Positions 25,301-36,760 of a stretch of 64,000 nt of DNA are shown here, piece after piece; positions within the stretch are counted from its first letter, which is position 1, and every line of letters starts with the position of its first letter. The notes under the pieces were generated by a model that worked only from the letters and a program-made list of their open reading frames with translations, was not told the DNA's origin and did not search any database. Origin of the DNA: Primula veris (taxonomy: Eukaryota; Streptophyta; Magnoliopsida; Ericales; Primulaceae); NCBI GenBank assembly GCA_963682055.1, contig OY821743.1:27638702-27702701 (forward strand), in the 5' to 3' direction. A program made the position numbers and the translations under genes.

Positions 25301-28300
25301 GTAATGAGTCGAGAATTTGAAATGACGGATATTGGGCTTATGTCGTATTACCTTGGAATTGAAGTGAAACAAAACGAAAAGGGAATTTTTATTTCGCAAG
25401 AAGGTTATGCAAAAAATATTATTAAAAGGTTTAAAATGGAAGGGTGTAAGCCGATAAATACGCCGGTGGATTGCGCTACAAAGTTGTCGAAATACTTTGA
25501 AGACGAAAGTGTGGACCCAACATTTTTCAAAAGTTTAGTTGGAAGCTTACGATACTTAACTATTACGAGACCGGATATTTTGTATGGAGTTGGTCTTATA
25601 AGCCGCTATATGGAAGCTCCAACTTTGATGCATTGGAAGGCCGCGAAACGAATCCTCCGTTATATAAAAGGTACGGTTGATTTTGGGTTGAATTATTCGT
25701 TTTCTAATAATTTTGAGTTGATTGGCTATAGTGATAGCGATTGGGGAGGCGATATAGACGATCGAAAAAGTACTAGTGGATTTGTTTTTTATATGGGGGA
25801 TACGGCTTTTACTTGGAGTTCGAAAAAACAACCCATCGTGACACTTTCTACTTGTGAAGCCGAGTATGTTGCCGCTAATTCGTGTATTTGCCATGCAATT
25901 TGGTTACGAAATTTATTGAAGGAATTGGGGATGCCACAAAATGAAGCGACAAAAGTATTTGTTGATAATAAGTCCGCGATAGCCATCGCTAAGAATCCGG
26001 TGTTCCATGACCGAAGTAAGCACATCGATACGCGCTATCATTTTATTCGTGAATGTATTGAAAGAAATGATGTTGAAGTGAAGTATACGAAGTCCCAAGA
26101 TCAAGTTGCGGATATTTTTATAAAGGCGCTCAAGTACGAAGACTTTCGAAGATTGAGAAATTTGCTCGGACTTACCAAACAAGCTTAAGGGGGAGTGTTG
26201 AAATTATAAGTTGTTTGGTTTTATTTTATTTGGTCCATTAGTTTATTTTTGTTGGGCTAATAAGTTTTTTTTTGGGCTTCTATGTAATTAGAATAAGCTA
26301 GCCCAATTTCTAGATTATTCTACAAGTTCTAAAAGTATATAGAATAGTCTTTGAGTAGAATATTATAAAGAATATGCTTAGAAAATTCTAGAGACGATTT
26401 TGGACCGTCAGATTGTTTTGATCTCCACCGTTGTTTGTGGTGGAGAAATAGTATAAATAGGTGGTACTTCCACCATTTGTATGATCACCACCAAAAAAGA
26501 AGAAAAAATATATATAAAAAGTTCTTTTCCCCTTTTATATTTCGGTTTGTGTGTTTTCGGTTTTAGCCTTCCCGATCCCTTTAAATACTTCCCAACAGCT
26601 TACAGAAAAGTAAGCTTTCTCTTATTGTACTACACATATCTTTACTTAGAAAAAGAACAACTTGTTGGTTCAACTAAACAATTCGAATATAGAGCAATGC
26701 ACCCATAATAGAGCTGATAGTACATCAAACCTTGATTTTTTTCTTTAGACAACAGATAGTTGACATTTGATAAATAAAATTGATGCATGATTCGGTGTCA
26801 TAATATTGATGCAGTTTATTGAGAAAAAGCATAAGATGGCGATTGGCGTCTTCCAACCAAAATATATGTCACCATCAAGGAATGCAAATGATTCTAGGCA
26901 TAATTGCTTATTATATTTCATATTGTATTTTTTTCAAATCTTGCAAAGTAGTGTGTGTGCATGTTAAATGAGTTTGAAGTTTATCTACTACGATTGATGA
27001 AATTTAACTAAACTACTTCAAATAATCTTTTTGGAAGAAATTAAAGAACTGTAAAGCCATTTCAGTAAGATTTTATCAATTGTATTAGTCTAAAACTTGA
27101 AGCTCAATAATCTAACAGAAAAAGGGCATTAGAATTGAAAGACTACGATCTGGGTGAAGGTATTAGAATCAAATATGATGGATGATGGATAGCTGACTAT
27201 TACTTCTTAGTGTATACTATCTAAGCTGTTGAAAGATTGAGCAGCAAAAATCATAAGAATGTAATGTTTTTATAAAGGAAAAATTAAGAAATTAATCCGT
27301 ATGGAATTTTTCATCAAGTCATTAATAAATCATAGAATGAGAGTCATCAAATATACTATGCCCCATTCTAAGAAATGGTGTTTCTTGTAAAGCTGAATAT
27401 TTGTATGACTTCTCTTTCAGGATGGATGTATTGTCTGCCCAACTACTGAGAGCACATTTGATCTCAGGAGTGGTGAGATCAAGGACTGGTATCCTAATAA
27501 TCCGGTACTGAGGGCGCTAACCCCACCTTTGAGAACTCTATTTGTTTATCCGGTGAAAACAGATGATCAGAATATATACATTGATATGGGGGAAGCTGCA
27601 ATTTCAGATGCATCTGCCGAAATTGTCTTTAGTGGAAGGGCCATGCCAGGGACAACTGCAAGCAATGTGAATGTAGAAGAGGTAAAAGCAGAATAAGAAT
27701 TTTTTATGTTTTTTTTTTTAATATGATTGTCTATTTATGTTCTTTTTCACTTTCATTGTAACGTCGTTCCAGTTTTCTCAAAAACTGAAGTCATTCTTTT
27801 TGGTTTTCAAGCTTTGATCGTTCTTCAATATAATGAGCTAGGTTTCATGTAGTATCTCCAGTAAAATGTTTTGTTTTGTTTTCTGAACTCAAACAGTTTC
27901 CATTCTCATTTCAGCAGCTTCAGTGTTGAAAATAATGGGACATCTAAGATCTCTATCGTTTTTTATGAATACTAAAACTGTACTGTTGGCTAATGAATTG
28001 TCAAAAAATGTCTGGGAAGCCAACTTTGCAAACTCGTGTTTCTGTTTTAAAATTGGAGGAAGGGTGATAAACACAAACACCAGTCCTTTCTTTCTACCCA
28101 ATCGTTACCTTCTTAACATTAGTACATCATTGCTGTATTACTTGTATGTAACTTTAGGTTCCCAGGTTATGGTATTCATTCAGAACCTACTTGTGCAACA
28201 TTCTTCCACTTTTCTCTTTATTCTTGAATAAGGAACAAAAATTATGAAATCTCTTCCGGATTTGCTAGTATCTGTTGCATTTTGATATTTAATGTTTAGT

Positions 28301-28514
28301 TAAGCCACCGGACAATTATGTGTTTTAGGTGAAAATGGTGATCGATGAGGGTTCAGAGGCCTTCGGTTTTACGCCAAGGAACGAATTGATAAACGGAAAG
28401 GCTGCGATTATAGGTTTTCTACTGCTGTTGGATTTCGAGCTGTTAACCGGTAAAGGCCTTCTCAAAGGAACAGGTTTCTTGGACTTCATATACTCTGTTT
28501 CAAATGCTTTCTAG
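19356..28514 (+). CDS. PSB33: Photosystem II protein PSB33 / LIL8, Rieske-like, chloroplast
   Basis: Exons are 19356-19534, 20205-20433, 27421-27681 and 28329-28514; all are GT-AG and in phase, giving 284 residues, close to the length of Arabidopsis At1g71500. Residues 1-60 are Ser-, Arg- and Pro-rich, as in a chloroplast transit peptide. Exon 2 encodes [33 protein letters not shown] and LLNAKLTQ. Exon 3 begins [15 protein letters not shown] and has [11 protein letters not shown]. Exon 4 has a hydrophobic helix, [21 protein letters not shown], that resembles light-harvesting-like proteins and probably spans the thylakoid membrane. The normal Rieske CxH and CxxH ligands are not intact, as known for this family, so iron-sulfur binding is doubtful. 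The family helps stabilise photosystem II and energy transfer in fluctuating light. Intron 2 is about 7.0 kb, of which 4.9 kb is a same-strand copia insertion; it should still splice if both sites are used. AATAAA lies at 28641-28646. Confidence 0.92.
21722..22116 (+). repeat. 5' LTR of copia element 1
   Basis: This is 395 bp, starting TGTTGAAATT and ending CCCAACA (TG...CA). A TATAAATA-like promoter signal lies near 21977. It matches the 3' LTR except for three substitutions and the lack of a 7-bp segment near 21990. Confidence 0.95.
22118..22130 (+). other. Primer-binding site of copia element 1
   Basis: TGGTATCAGAGCC lies one base after the LTR end. It is complementary to the 3' end of plant initiator methionine tRNA, the usual primer for copia elements. 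Confidence 0.9.
22212..26188 (+). pseudogene. Gag-pol region of copia element 1, broken
   Basis: The open segment 22212-23390 carries the gag capsid-like region, a basic RGRGRG stretch, a CCHC-type knuckle ([14 protein letters not shown]) and the protease motif DTGA. Integrase follows in 23551-24177, with a zinc-binding CEGC region and DD-E residues in [15 protein letters not shown] and GVVERKNR. Reverse transcriptase, with YVDD near 25240, and RNase H continue to 26188. Breaks: a frame change just before 23390 at an A run, an in-frame TAG at 23539-23541, a frame change near 24172 at a G run, and an in-frame TAA at 25022-25024. Full-length polyprotein is not expected, so any movement would need proteins from another copy. 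Confidence 0.93.
26196..26597 (+). repeat. 3' LTR of copia element 1
   Basis: This is 402 bp with the same TGTTGAAATT start and CCCAACA end as the 5' copy. It carries an extra 7 bp near 26466-26475 (CTTCCAC-type). It is preceded by the purine tract at 26187-26195 and followed by GCTTA. Confidence 0.95.
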
Positions 28515-29809
28515 AATAATTTCATATACTTCTCATTTTCTGTAAGTTTGAGGGTATCCCACTATAAATATTCAAAGTCCATTGTTTTTATTTTATTTTA
28601 TTGCCTCATGTACGTGTTGTAGTTATTTTGTACACAGAGAAATAAATTTGTGTTTCTGGCCTTGATTACACATCTACCTATTCTTTTATTTTAAGATGGA
28701 AATTTTGCGAAATTTGAATATGAGACCGAATATACAGTACATTTTGCTTTAACAGCGAGATCAAAATCCGTACCAAGCCAAGCATTAATATTAAATATAA
28801 GAATTTATGGAGTACAATAATTTCATGGAATCAGAGGACTGATGCTTGGTACAAAAGGATTACGGTAGCATTTATTAGAAATATTATCGGATCCATAAAT
28901 AACGTGTTTGGTACGAAAAGTGGAGGCGGTAGTATTAGTAACATGAGATTATAAATTATGAGAAATGAAGTTATTTTGAGTAATATGAGGTGTGTTATTG
29001 GAAAATAGGGTATTTGGAGTAAAATGGTGTGTGATATATATATATTAAAATCACATATATATATATATATATATGTATTTTGCAAGTTTATTTATTATAG
29101 ATATAAATGTAAATTTATAAAATAATACAATCCCAATAAAAACCAAACGAACACTTCATTTGTTATCCCGTCATAGTCTGAAGGTATTATTAGTCTTATT
29201 ACTACTAATACCGCAACCAAACAAAAGCCTCAATATACTTAATATCTTTGAGCAGCCATTTGTGGAAATCCATTTTTAATGACACCGGTCCAGTTTACCA
29301 ACAGTTTTTAAAAGTAAACTGCTGGTAAACAATTTTTTTTTTTTTTTTATTGCGTGAGTAATTAATATAATTCATTTTGTTTTTGGGAGCGTTGAAAATT
29401 TTGGTATAGTACTTGTTACAACTAAATTTATAATAAGGGTGTACGGAAAAAAACATTGTTCAATAAACATCAATTTGTTGTAGAATATTATTGGACTATT
29501 GAGCTTGTACTTTATGGGCTCAAGTGAGCTTATAACCCTACCTCTCTATCTATATAAAAAGGGTTAGGGGTCTTGTATTTTACATTTATTCATATACATT
29601 CTAATTAACTCTTTAATATGAGTACTTTTATGTGGTGCCGACCTAAATAATAATATTGACTTGAAATCATACATCTTAATCCATTGGACCATATGTATCT
29701 ATTTAAGCAATTATGGTTTAAAATAAATTATCTGGTTGACAGTTCTTGACCCATTCGTTAAGTAGCTGGGGTCAACTAGTTGTAAAATTGATTAAGTACC
29801 TTGTAATAT

Positions 29810-30043
29810 CACTTCATCCGTTACCATTTAATTATCTATTACGAAACGACGTATAATTTTAACCGGTTTATAACTTGTATAAAAATTATCAAAATAATTT
29901 TTTTTAAAATCTAATCATAAAATTTAACATTTGAACTATATGATCAAATTTTAAAAAATTTCATTCTGATAATTTTGATATAAGTACTTGACCGGTCAAA
30001 ATTACAGTTAATTTCGTAGTTAACGATTAAGAAGGGAGAGAGT
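29810..30043. mobile_element. Stowaway-like MITE
   Basis: The ends are diverged inverted repeats. The left end reads CTTCATCCGTTACCATTTAA, and the right end read in reverse gives CTCTCTCCCTTCTTAA. Both arms continue into matching (A/C)TACGAAA and AATTTT(A/G)ACCGGT blocks. The CTCC(C/A)TCCGT-type terminus and size of about 235 bp fit the Tc1/mariner-related Stowaway class. Confidence 0.65.
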
Positions 30044-30894
30044 AATATATTGGGTGAATGCTTACTATAAATTACTAATGCTCCTTATTTAATCATATTC
30101 TAATCCATATTGCACCAAGCTGCATGTTCCTGATTCCATTAAGAGTTTGGAAAAAAATAATACTTGATCCATTTCAATAAATGTGGTTCAATATCGTAGT
30201 TGACGTATAATATTGGAACAAACGGAGGAATTAAAAACTTTAAACCAACAATCAAAGTTTTAGTTCCATTTGATTGGATACATTTGAGTTTCGTCATACA
30301 AATCGAGTTGATGAACTACCAAACTAATGAAATGATTTTGAAGAACATTAAGAAATCGTCAATGAACTTTTCCATAATAGGGAAATGAAATAGGAGTATG
30401 AAGAGAAAGAGCATGCCGTTGCGTGAATATTAAGTAGCTATTATGAGTGGAGATTTGGGGAATGCGATTTTATGTGTTATAGAAAATTTTACATTAAAAA
30501 TAGTTAGTTTGGACAAAGAAATTGCATTAGTCCAAAACTACGGTGTCAAACTATATTCGACTACTAACTCTCATCACAGACATCCTATAAAATTGAAACG
30601 ATACAGAGAAGGTTGTCATGGCTCATACACAAGGATGACACACAAATGAAGAAATGATCTACATTCGACTTCTAATATTGCATACTTATCGACAAATACA
30701 CATAATAAAAAGAAGAATATTCAAAAAAGACCACGAGTGTGGTCGACTTTTCCAATCCAACTCAATCCAAGTTATTAGATGCCATGCAATATACATCACA
30801 TATATGTTGTGCATTTTCAAATAAAAAATGGACCTGTGCAATTCCTTCACTGTCATGTTTATATTTTAAAATCCACCGTCCTAATTTCCAATCT

Positions 30895-30994
30895 TTGACT
30901 CATTCACCTTTTGACTTTCTCCATTTTGACCTTTTAGAAATAACTAGTAGTAATAATCTTTATGTGCTCTGTCTGACCTTTGAAAATATTGACT
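30895..30994 (+). promoter_or_regulatory. Cluster of four W-box cores upstream of the ERF gene
   Basis: TTGACT occurs at 30895, 30911 and 30989, and TTGACC at 30926, all on the sense strand and about 50-150 bases upstream of the TATA box. TTGAC(C/T) is the core binding site of WRKY factors, and clustering suggests defence- or wound-linked control. The effect is inferred from motifs only. Confidence 0.5.
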
Positions 30995-31046
30995 TTCTCC
31001 ACAATTCCATCAAACTTACCCCTTCTGACTTTCTCATTCTTCAACC

Positions 31047-31054
31047 TATATAAA
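31047..31054 (+). promoter_or_regulatory. TATA box of the ERF gene
   Basis: TATATAAA lies 89 bases upstream of the ATG, within CAACCTATATAAACCC. The position fits a plant core promoter with a short 5' leader. Confidence 0.75.
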
Positions 31055-31142
31055 CCCTCACACACTCATTCCCCATAATAAACCAAAAACATATTCTAAT
31101 AAACATCTTAGTGTATCATAAACATATTACTTTATTTTTTCA

Positions 31143-31598
31143 ATGAGTAGTTCTGATGAAAGCAGTAGCCCAAGCGCGTCGCAACAGAAGTACAAAGGTG
31201 TGCGTCGCAGGAAATGGGGCAAATGGGTATCGGAGATCCGTGTACCAGGAACCCAAGAAAGGCTTTGGCTCGGATCATATTCCACACCCGAGGCAGCTGC
31301 AGTGGCACATGATGTGGCGTTTTACTGCTTAAGGGGGCCTTCCTCGGTTCACAAACTCAATTTTCCACAGAGGTTGCCACCAAGTGTCATGACCGGTTTG
31401 TCGCCAAGGTCCATACAAAAGGCAGCTTCGGATGCTGCTATGGCTGTTGATGCACAGTTGGCGACAATGCAATTGACGGGGAGTCTTAATGTGGGGGTGA
31501 GTGCAATGAATGGGATTCAGGGGGTGGAGGGCGCAAATTGGCAAAGTGAAGAGGGGAAAGCGGAAGGTCTGAATGTTTCTGTTGATGACTATCTTTAA
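31143..31598 (+). CDS. ERF020: AP2/ERF transcription factor, ERF020-type
   Basis: An intronless frame of 151 residues. A short Ser-rich start is followed by a single AP2 DNA-binding domain at about residues 17-77. It runs from [20 protein letters not shown] through [20 protein letters not shown] to a CLRGPS stretch. Val in the EIRVP segment and the [12 protein letters not shown] ending fit the DREB-side small ERFs. The following block [18 protein letters not shown] and the acidic ending SVDDYL match the ERF020 subgroup (At1g71520) as I know it. It acts in the nucleus, binding GCC/DRE-type elements. It is the next gene after PSB33 on the same strand, as in Arabidopsis, which supports orthology. 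Its promoter has a TATA box and four W-box cores. Confidence 0.9.
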   Translation: MSSSDESSSPSASQQKYKGVRRRKWGKWVSEIRVPGTQERLWLGSYSTPEAAAVAHDVAFYCLRGPSSVHKLNFPQRLPPSVMTGLSPRSIQKAASDAAMAVDAQLATMQLTGSLNVGVSAMNGIQGVEGANWQSEEGKAEGLNVSVDDYL

Positions 31599-33117
31599 GT
31601 TGTTGCAACCATTGTTGATCTTGCGGAAAACAGTCATCCATGAATATTAGTGTATAATTATAGGGTATGATATTGATGCATGCCATCGAAACGGGGAAGA
31701 AAATGTAGCATGCTTTTGACATATTTGTGTTTTGCAGAAGTTCCAGCATATCATTGTGTTTGGGAACGTTCATAATTACATATTATTATCATAATCCACT
31801 AAAGATTGAAAAGTATAGGAGATTTGTAGAACGAGGGAGTTGTCAATGAAGAACCCTGAATGATGTTACTAGAACCAGAGTAATGATAAGTGAAATTTGT
31901 TTCATCACCTAACGTATTCTGTTTGTTTTTGTCATTTCGGTGCAGTATTTCATCTTATAATTAAGTTACAGACATAAAAATTAACTGTAAGACGCGCAGA
32001 CGCGAAGTGTCTCACGATTGTAAAGGGTGCAAAGTAGTATATTATTGATAGAGACCTGGCCCTGTCGGCATGAATATCTTAACAATTACTCTCTCCGTCC
32101 CAAATTACAAGGGTTATACGAAACCACGTGCAACTTTTACCGGCTAAGAACTCGTACCTAAATTGCCTACATAGTTCAAATGTTAAACTATATGATAGTA
32201 GTATTTTAAAAAAAAAACATTTCGACAATTTAGATACGAATAATTTGCCTGTCAATAGTTGCGCGTGGTTACATTTAGGCCTTATAATTTGGGACAGAGG
32301 GAGGACCTGATATTTTCAAAAACCGTTCTTAATTTGTGAAAACTTTAAATAAAGGCAATGTTGGTTTGTTTCCCACTGGAATTAAGTTAAAACTACTCTA
32401 TGGAAATCCAAGTAATTATACAAGGATCCGTAAAAGTACATAACCAAATCAACAGACAACAATAAATTAAAGTCATCCTATTAATTGATAAACTCTGCAT
32501 GAAGATGCTCATGAAGTATCCTAAGCAGTGAGTTAGCAACGATTTTAGTAAGGAATATACAAAAGAACACACTCGATTCGCCTTGAAAATATAATCTGGA
32601 TATACCAGGATTCATATACAATTGCACAATATGGTTATCTCCAACAAAACCACCACAGTTATGAACAGAAGATTTGAAAATTTTAAAACAGAAAATGGAA
32701 ACATAGAATATGCAAGATGAATCTTCATTGTGCTTCTTATGGAAAAACAGATCAAGAAATATTCTAATTCACCATAATGGAACAAAAACTATGACACACC
32801 GTATGAACAATCATCACATAGGCTGGTTACGAGGTCAAACGATAGAAACTATCAACCATGATTGAATACATAAGACTGAGAAAAACATACTACAGCCAAA
32901 TAGAGTGTCATTTAGGCTCGAACCGAACAGCAAAGTACATGAGATAACTCAAGAAAAGAAGTCAAAATCAGAAAATAAAAAGAATTTAACCAAAATGTTT
33001 ACAGCCATAATAAGAAAGTTCTACTGCAAGTGCCGAGTAGATTGAAACAAACTTCAAAAGATGGCCTGAATAATCGTTTCGATTAGCCTTAAGAGACATT
33101 ATCGAAAGGTGGCTGTA
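31599..33117. other. Intergenic region with a Stowaway-like MITE
   Basis: This holds the ERF 3' region, the element at 32089-32306, and from about 32711 the start of the duplicated block that contains F-box copy 1. No other gene is seen. Confidence 0.6.
32089..32306. mobile_element. Stowaway-like MITE, about 218 bp
   Basis: Terminal inverted repeats match well. The left end is CTCTCTCCGTCCCAAATTAC, and the right end read in reverse is CTCCCTCTGTCCCAAATTAT. Both continue into a CCACGTG/CCACGCG block. The left flank is TA; the right flank is GA, so the expected TA duplication may have mutated. Confidence 0.75.
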
Positions 33118-36100
33118 TTACTCAATTTTGTTAAAGGAAGAGACAATGACAATTTGACAAACCTCTGAAAATTGCTGCATAATCAGTAACCTTTCAGTAA
33201 TCTCAAAATGTCGTTCCATATCTGATTCAAATTCCTCATCCTCTCCACCTCTACCTCCACCTTCAACTTCCATTTCCTCTTCTGCTTCTCTCTCCTCTTC
33301 GCTTTCCACATCAGAATCGCTTTCTTCTTCTTCTGAGCCTTCATTCGACCAGGGACATATTTCAATCTTTTCCAAAACCAAAGCGTTACTCAAAAAATAT
33401 TCCACCACTTTGTACTCTTCATCATTCCCAAAGAATCTGTTAATTCTTATCAATTTGAGATGAGAAGATATGCAAACAGGTACATGCTCAGGCGGAAAAA
33501 ACGGGACTCTATCATTTCTTTCAAAGAATCCCTGTTGACATCAATGAAAATTGAGCAAATTGTCATACAAATCACAAAAATATATAGTTCACCAAAATTT
33601 ACTCGTTACTTACCCTTGGGAAGACAAGGGTCCTAAGACAAGGCGAGCTCTCCAGTAGGCTCGCTAGCATTTGCCACCCAACAGAATAGAAGGGCGCTAG
33701 TTCCAAATGAGTCAAGTTTTCAAAAGTAGGCAACGGGCAGGGAGAGATCCAAAGAGCCTACATAAAAAATATATAACTAAACTAAATCTCCTATAATAAC
33801 GCATCACAATTTATTCAAGGGCAACGAGATGAAGTGCTCCTATATAGCTACATTACAAGGTATAACTGCGTGAACATTTTTGCATATGCTCCAAGTTCGA
33901 TTAGTAGGAAAATGAAAAAACCAACATTTTCACACATTATTGATCCAAAACAGAGGATTGTGCGCGCTAATTTTTTTTTTAATCTTATCATAGTATAGGT
34001 AACATATAAAACTTACTTCCATCGAATCACCAGTCAGAGAAAGAAATTCAACTTTGCAAATTTGCTTAACCAAATCAATCAGTTTTTTTTCTTCTGTAAA
34101 TAGATCCTCCATCACCTCAATATAAGCTTTCTTCAAACAGCCGAGCATATCCCCAGAATACCCTCCAGTGGGATAGTTTTTGCATCGCAAAATCTCAAGA
34201 TTTGGACAATTAATTAAAATCCCATATCCAGTAAACTTAGACGACAACTCAATTATAGTGAAGACCTTAAGTGAAGGAACAGAAACATTCAAAACCTTAG
34301 TATCCTCCATCACCCACGAGTCCACTACTAAAACTTCCAGCACAGGGCAACTCGAGAACAGCTTCCGAACGGACTCATCATCAGACTCCTCCCTCAATAT
34401 AATATTCTTCAAGCATAGCTCTTTTAACTTTGGTAAAATGATCAAATCAGGCACGCTCAGTGCTATCTTAATATTCATCTTCAAGCAAACAAGTGTTTTG
34501 CAAGTGAAGATGCGATGAGGCGTGAGGGTAAGCTTGTCCATGACGAGACACAAGTCGAGTTCACGAACATGATGAGAAGCCGCGTTATCAACCCACAACT
34601 TGAGTAATGAACGAGGTGTGGGTGCATCGTGGTGGATACGGAACCTTGAAATATTTAGCAAGTTTCTTGTGACTGTGCTTGTTACCTTGGTTACGAAAAA
34701 TGCGAAAGCAGTGTCATGGGGTAGGTTACGTTTACAAGTTAAGTGTTGGAAGTCGAGGATTGGGACGGAAGTGTAGAGGTTTCTCCACCTGGTGGAAAGA
34801 ACGGAGGTTCGAACGGAGTCTTTGGTGGGAAGGAGAGTGAGGATACTCTGGGTGAGTACTGCATCAGGTAAGGTGCTGATGCAGTCCACGTTTTCTAAGT
34901 TCATTTTTTTTTCAAGAAACTTGGGTTTTCTTTCAAAAACTGATTTACTCTGATGGAAATAAGTTAACACATTGTCATCAGTGACAGTCATGAGTTTTTA
35001 AGACAGTCAAATTAGGAACACGGTATATATATATAAATACATGAATTAGTAAACCTAGCCCATGCGTTGCGTGGTTCAACGATGGGTTTTACAAGAAATA
35101 TACCTGATAGGCTGATACCACCATAAAAAGTTAACAAAATCTTAGAATAAGTTGAAAGAGAACATGTAAATGATGAACCAGTGGCGGAACTAGAAATGTT
35201 TTTTCTGTAACTATGGAGGTGTTGAAAGGCTTAAACCGATTTTTTTTTTCAAGATTCCTGGTAAAAGATCGGTTTTTTCTCAAATGGGTGGTGCTAGAGT
35301 CCCTTTTTGCATGTTACTTGTTCCTTTTTATCAACGATCAACAAATAACACAAATCATATAATAATTAGTACATGAAACAAACAACAATCTAACAGTTCA
35401 TTGATGCAGGGACATACAAAACATTTCAAACAATGCTCTACTATAATCGTGTCAATATTGTTGTAACTATAAAAAAGTGACACAGACAACATTAGACTAT
35501 AAGAATCTTCACCAAATTACTACTAAATTACATATTAGCACAATAGCTATAAAGTTCAAGAAAGTGCAACATTTGATATTTGGAATGGATATTGTGTGAC
35601 AAGAAGATGCTAATCTAATAACTAATAATTAGTACATGAAACAAACAGCGATCGATCTAAAGCACAAGAAAGTGCGAGATTGACAAATAGAATGGATATT
35701 GTGTGACAAAAAATTGGTAAAAAAATAGATGAATTTTCTTGTAGCTTTCACCTTTTATGATATTTGCTTGGACTTTCTGTCGAACAGTTGGTGTGATGAT
35801 TATTTGTTTCAAGAAGTTATTATTCTTGATTGATTTATTTCTGTAAATAGTAAAAGGGAAGTATCAAAGAATAAAATAAGGAATAAATGGCTCGGATACT
35901 CAGAGAATCATTAATTAACAAGTTATTATGTAATATATATATTCTTTATTTCTTCCATTTGCACAATTTTCCTCTTTTATGAAAAGTGAAAAGTGAAAAG
36001 TGAATTAAGAGATTAAATTAATTTTAATGGTAAGAAAGAAGAGTAGATGATAAACCTTAATAAATTGATAAAAGGAATCTGTAAAGACAGGAATATATAT

Positions 36101-36760
36101 ATATATAGGGGTAACAGTTTTCTGTTTTCTATGAATATTTACTAAGTTATAAATAATAAAATATTTATAGTTTAAGAATTTCTAATTTCATTTTTTAATT
36201 TCTTTCCGAAAAATGTCCAAGTGACGAAAAAAATCCAAGTTGTAACGAATGCTCTAATATAATTTTGTTTTTTATTTGAAAATATATAGTGTTTTGCATA
36301 TAATTTGTATTTAAATATATATATTTTTTATTTAATTCAGTATTAATATATTTGTTATACTTATTACTTTTATTTTTACTTATTTAATTAAATAATTGGA
36401 CAAATGGCAATTTTACAAATTACTTGATATACAAGGGCAAAATAGTAAAATGTCACTAAAAAAGTTAATAACATTGTCAAATTTGGGGGTAATTTTAAAA
36501 TTTGATAGTACACGATAGTAATTGTATATTAACTCTTGAATATACATATATATCTATTTACGTTTTTCTAAGTAAAAGTTACGCTTTTGGTGTTGCAACT
36601 TACAATTTGTGGTAAAACTCTCGTATAAACGTTTCGATGATACTTTAGCATTATAAAACATTGATTACAAATATTATGTTGTGGTGTGATCATGTATTTT
36701 AAATATAGATATTTTAGACAATTTGTTGTGTAAATTGATTAAATAAGAGCATTCATAACA
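32711..36760. repeat. Duplicated block, copy 1 (F-box copy 1)
   Basis: The block from GCAAGATGAATCTTCATTGT onward matches 48061 onward in the same orientation. The match covers the F-box gene and its flanks to about 36060, and again further out where GTATTTTAA(A/G)TATAGATATT recurs near 36690 and 52590. Divergence is higher outside the gene. Confidence 0.85.
33118..34904 (-). CDS. F-box/LRR/FBD protein, copy 1
   Basis: On the minus strand the exons are 34904-34017, 33757-33614 and 33531-33118, GT-AG and in phase, giving 481 residues from the chosen ATG (MNLENVDCIS). An in-frame ATG upstream at 34991 would add 29 residues. The N-terminal F-box reads ISTLPDAVLTQSILTLLPTK then VLSTRWRNLY, which in this family binds SKP1 in SCF ubiquitin ligases. 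Leucine-rich repeats follow (LPKLKELCLKN, SCPVLEVLVVDSW, NCPNLEILRC). The C-terminus has a FBD-type region (SSHLKLIRINRFFG, YFLSNALVLEKIEI), then an acidic Glu-rich tract and a final helix. Its target is unknown. Copy 2 at 48470 is a close paralogue. Confidence 0.88.

Larger units (their letters stand above)
21717..26602 (+). mobile_element. Ty1/copia LTR retrotransposon in PSB33 intron 2, with target-site duplication
   Basis: The element is 21722-26597 (4876 bp), flanked by the 5-bp duplication GCTTA at 21717-21721 and 26598-26602. It has two LTRs, a primer-binding site, an internal gag-protease-integrase-RT-RNase H region in copia order (integrase before reverse transcriptase), and a purine-rich tract AAGGGGGAG just before the 3' LTR. 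It is inserted in the same orientation as PSB33. The LTRs differ at only three aligned positions plus one 7-bp indel, which indicates a fairly recent insertion. The internal frame is nevertheless broken. Confidence 0.96.
28515..31142. other. Intergenic region between PSB33 and the ERF gene
   Basis: The first part is the PSB33 3' region. A (TA)n tract lies at about 29033-29074. A remnant near 29285-29345 (ACCAACAGTTTTTAAAAGTAAAC type) resembles the inner part of the small element at 63070. A Stowaway-like element sits at 29810-30043. The last 300 bases form the promoter of the ERF gene. I see no further gene. Confidence 0.6.

Noticed and set aside
29476..29690. A segment with a TGTTGTAG start and an internal TATATAAAA that looked like a solo LTR
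   Set aside because: I could not find a matching CA end with a 5-bp target duplication, unlike the clear case at 55859-56413.
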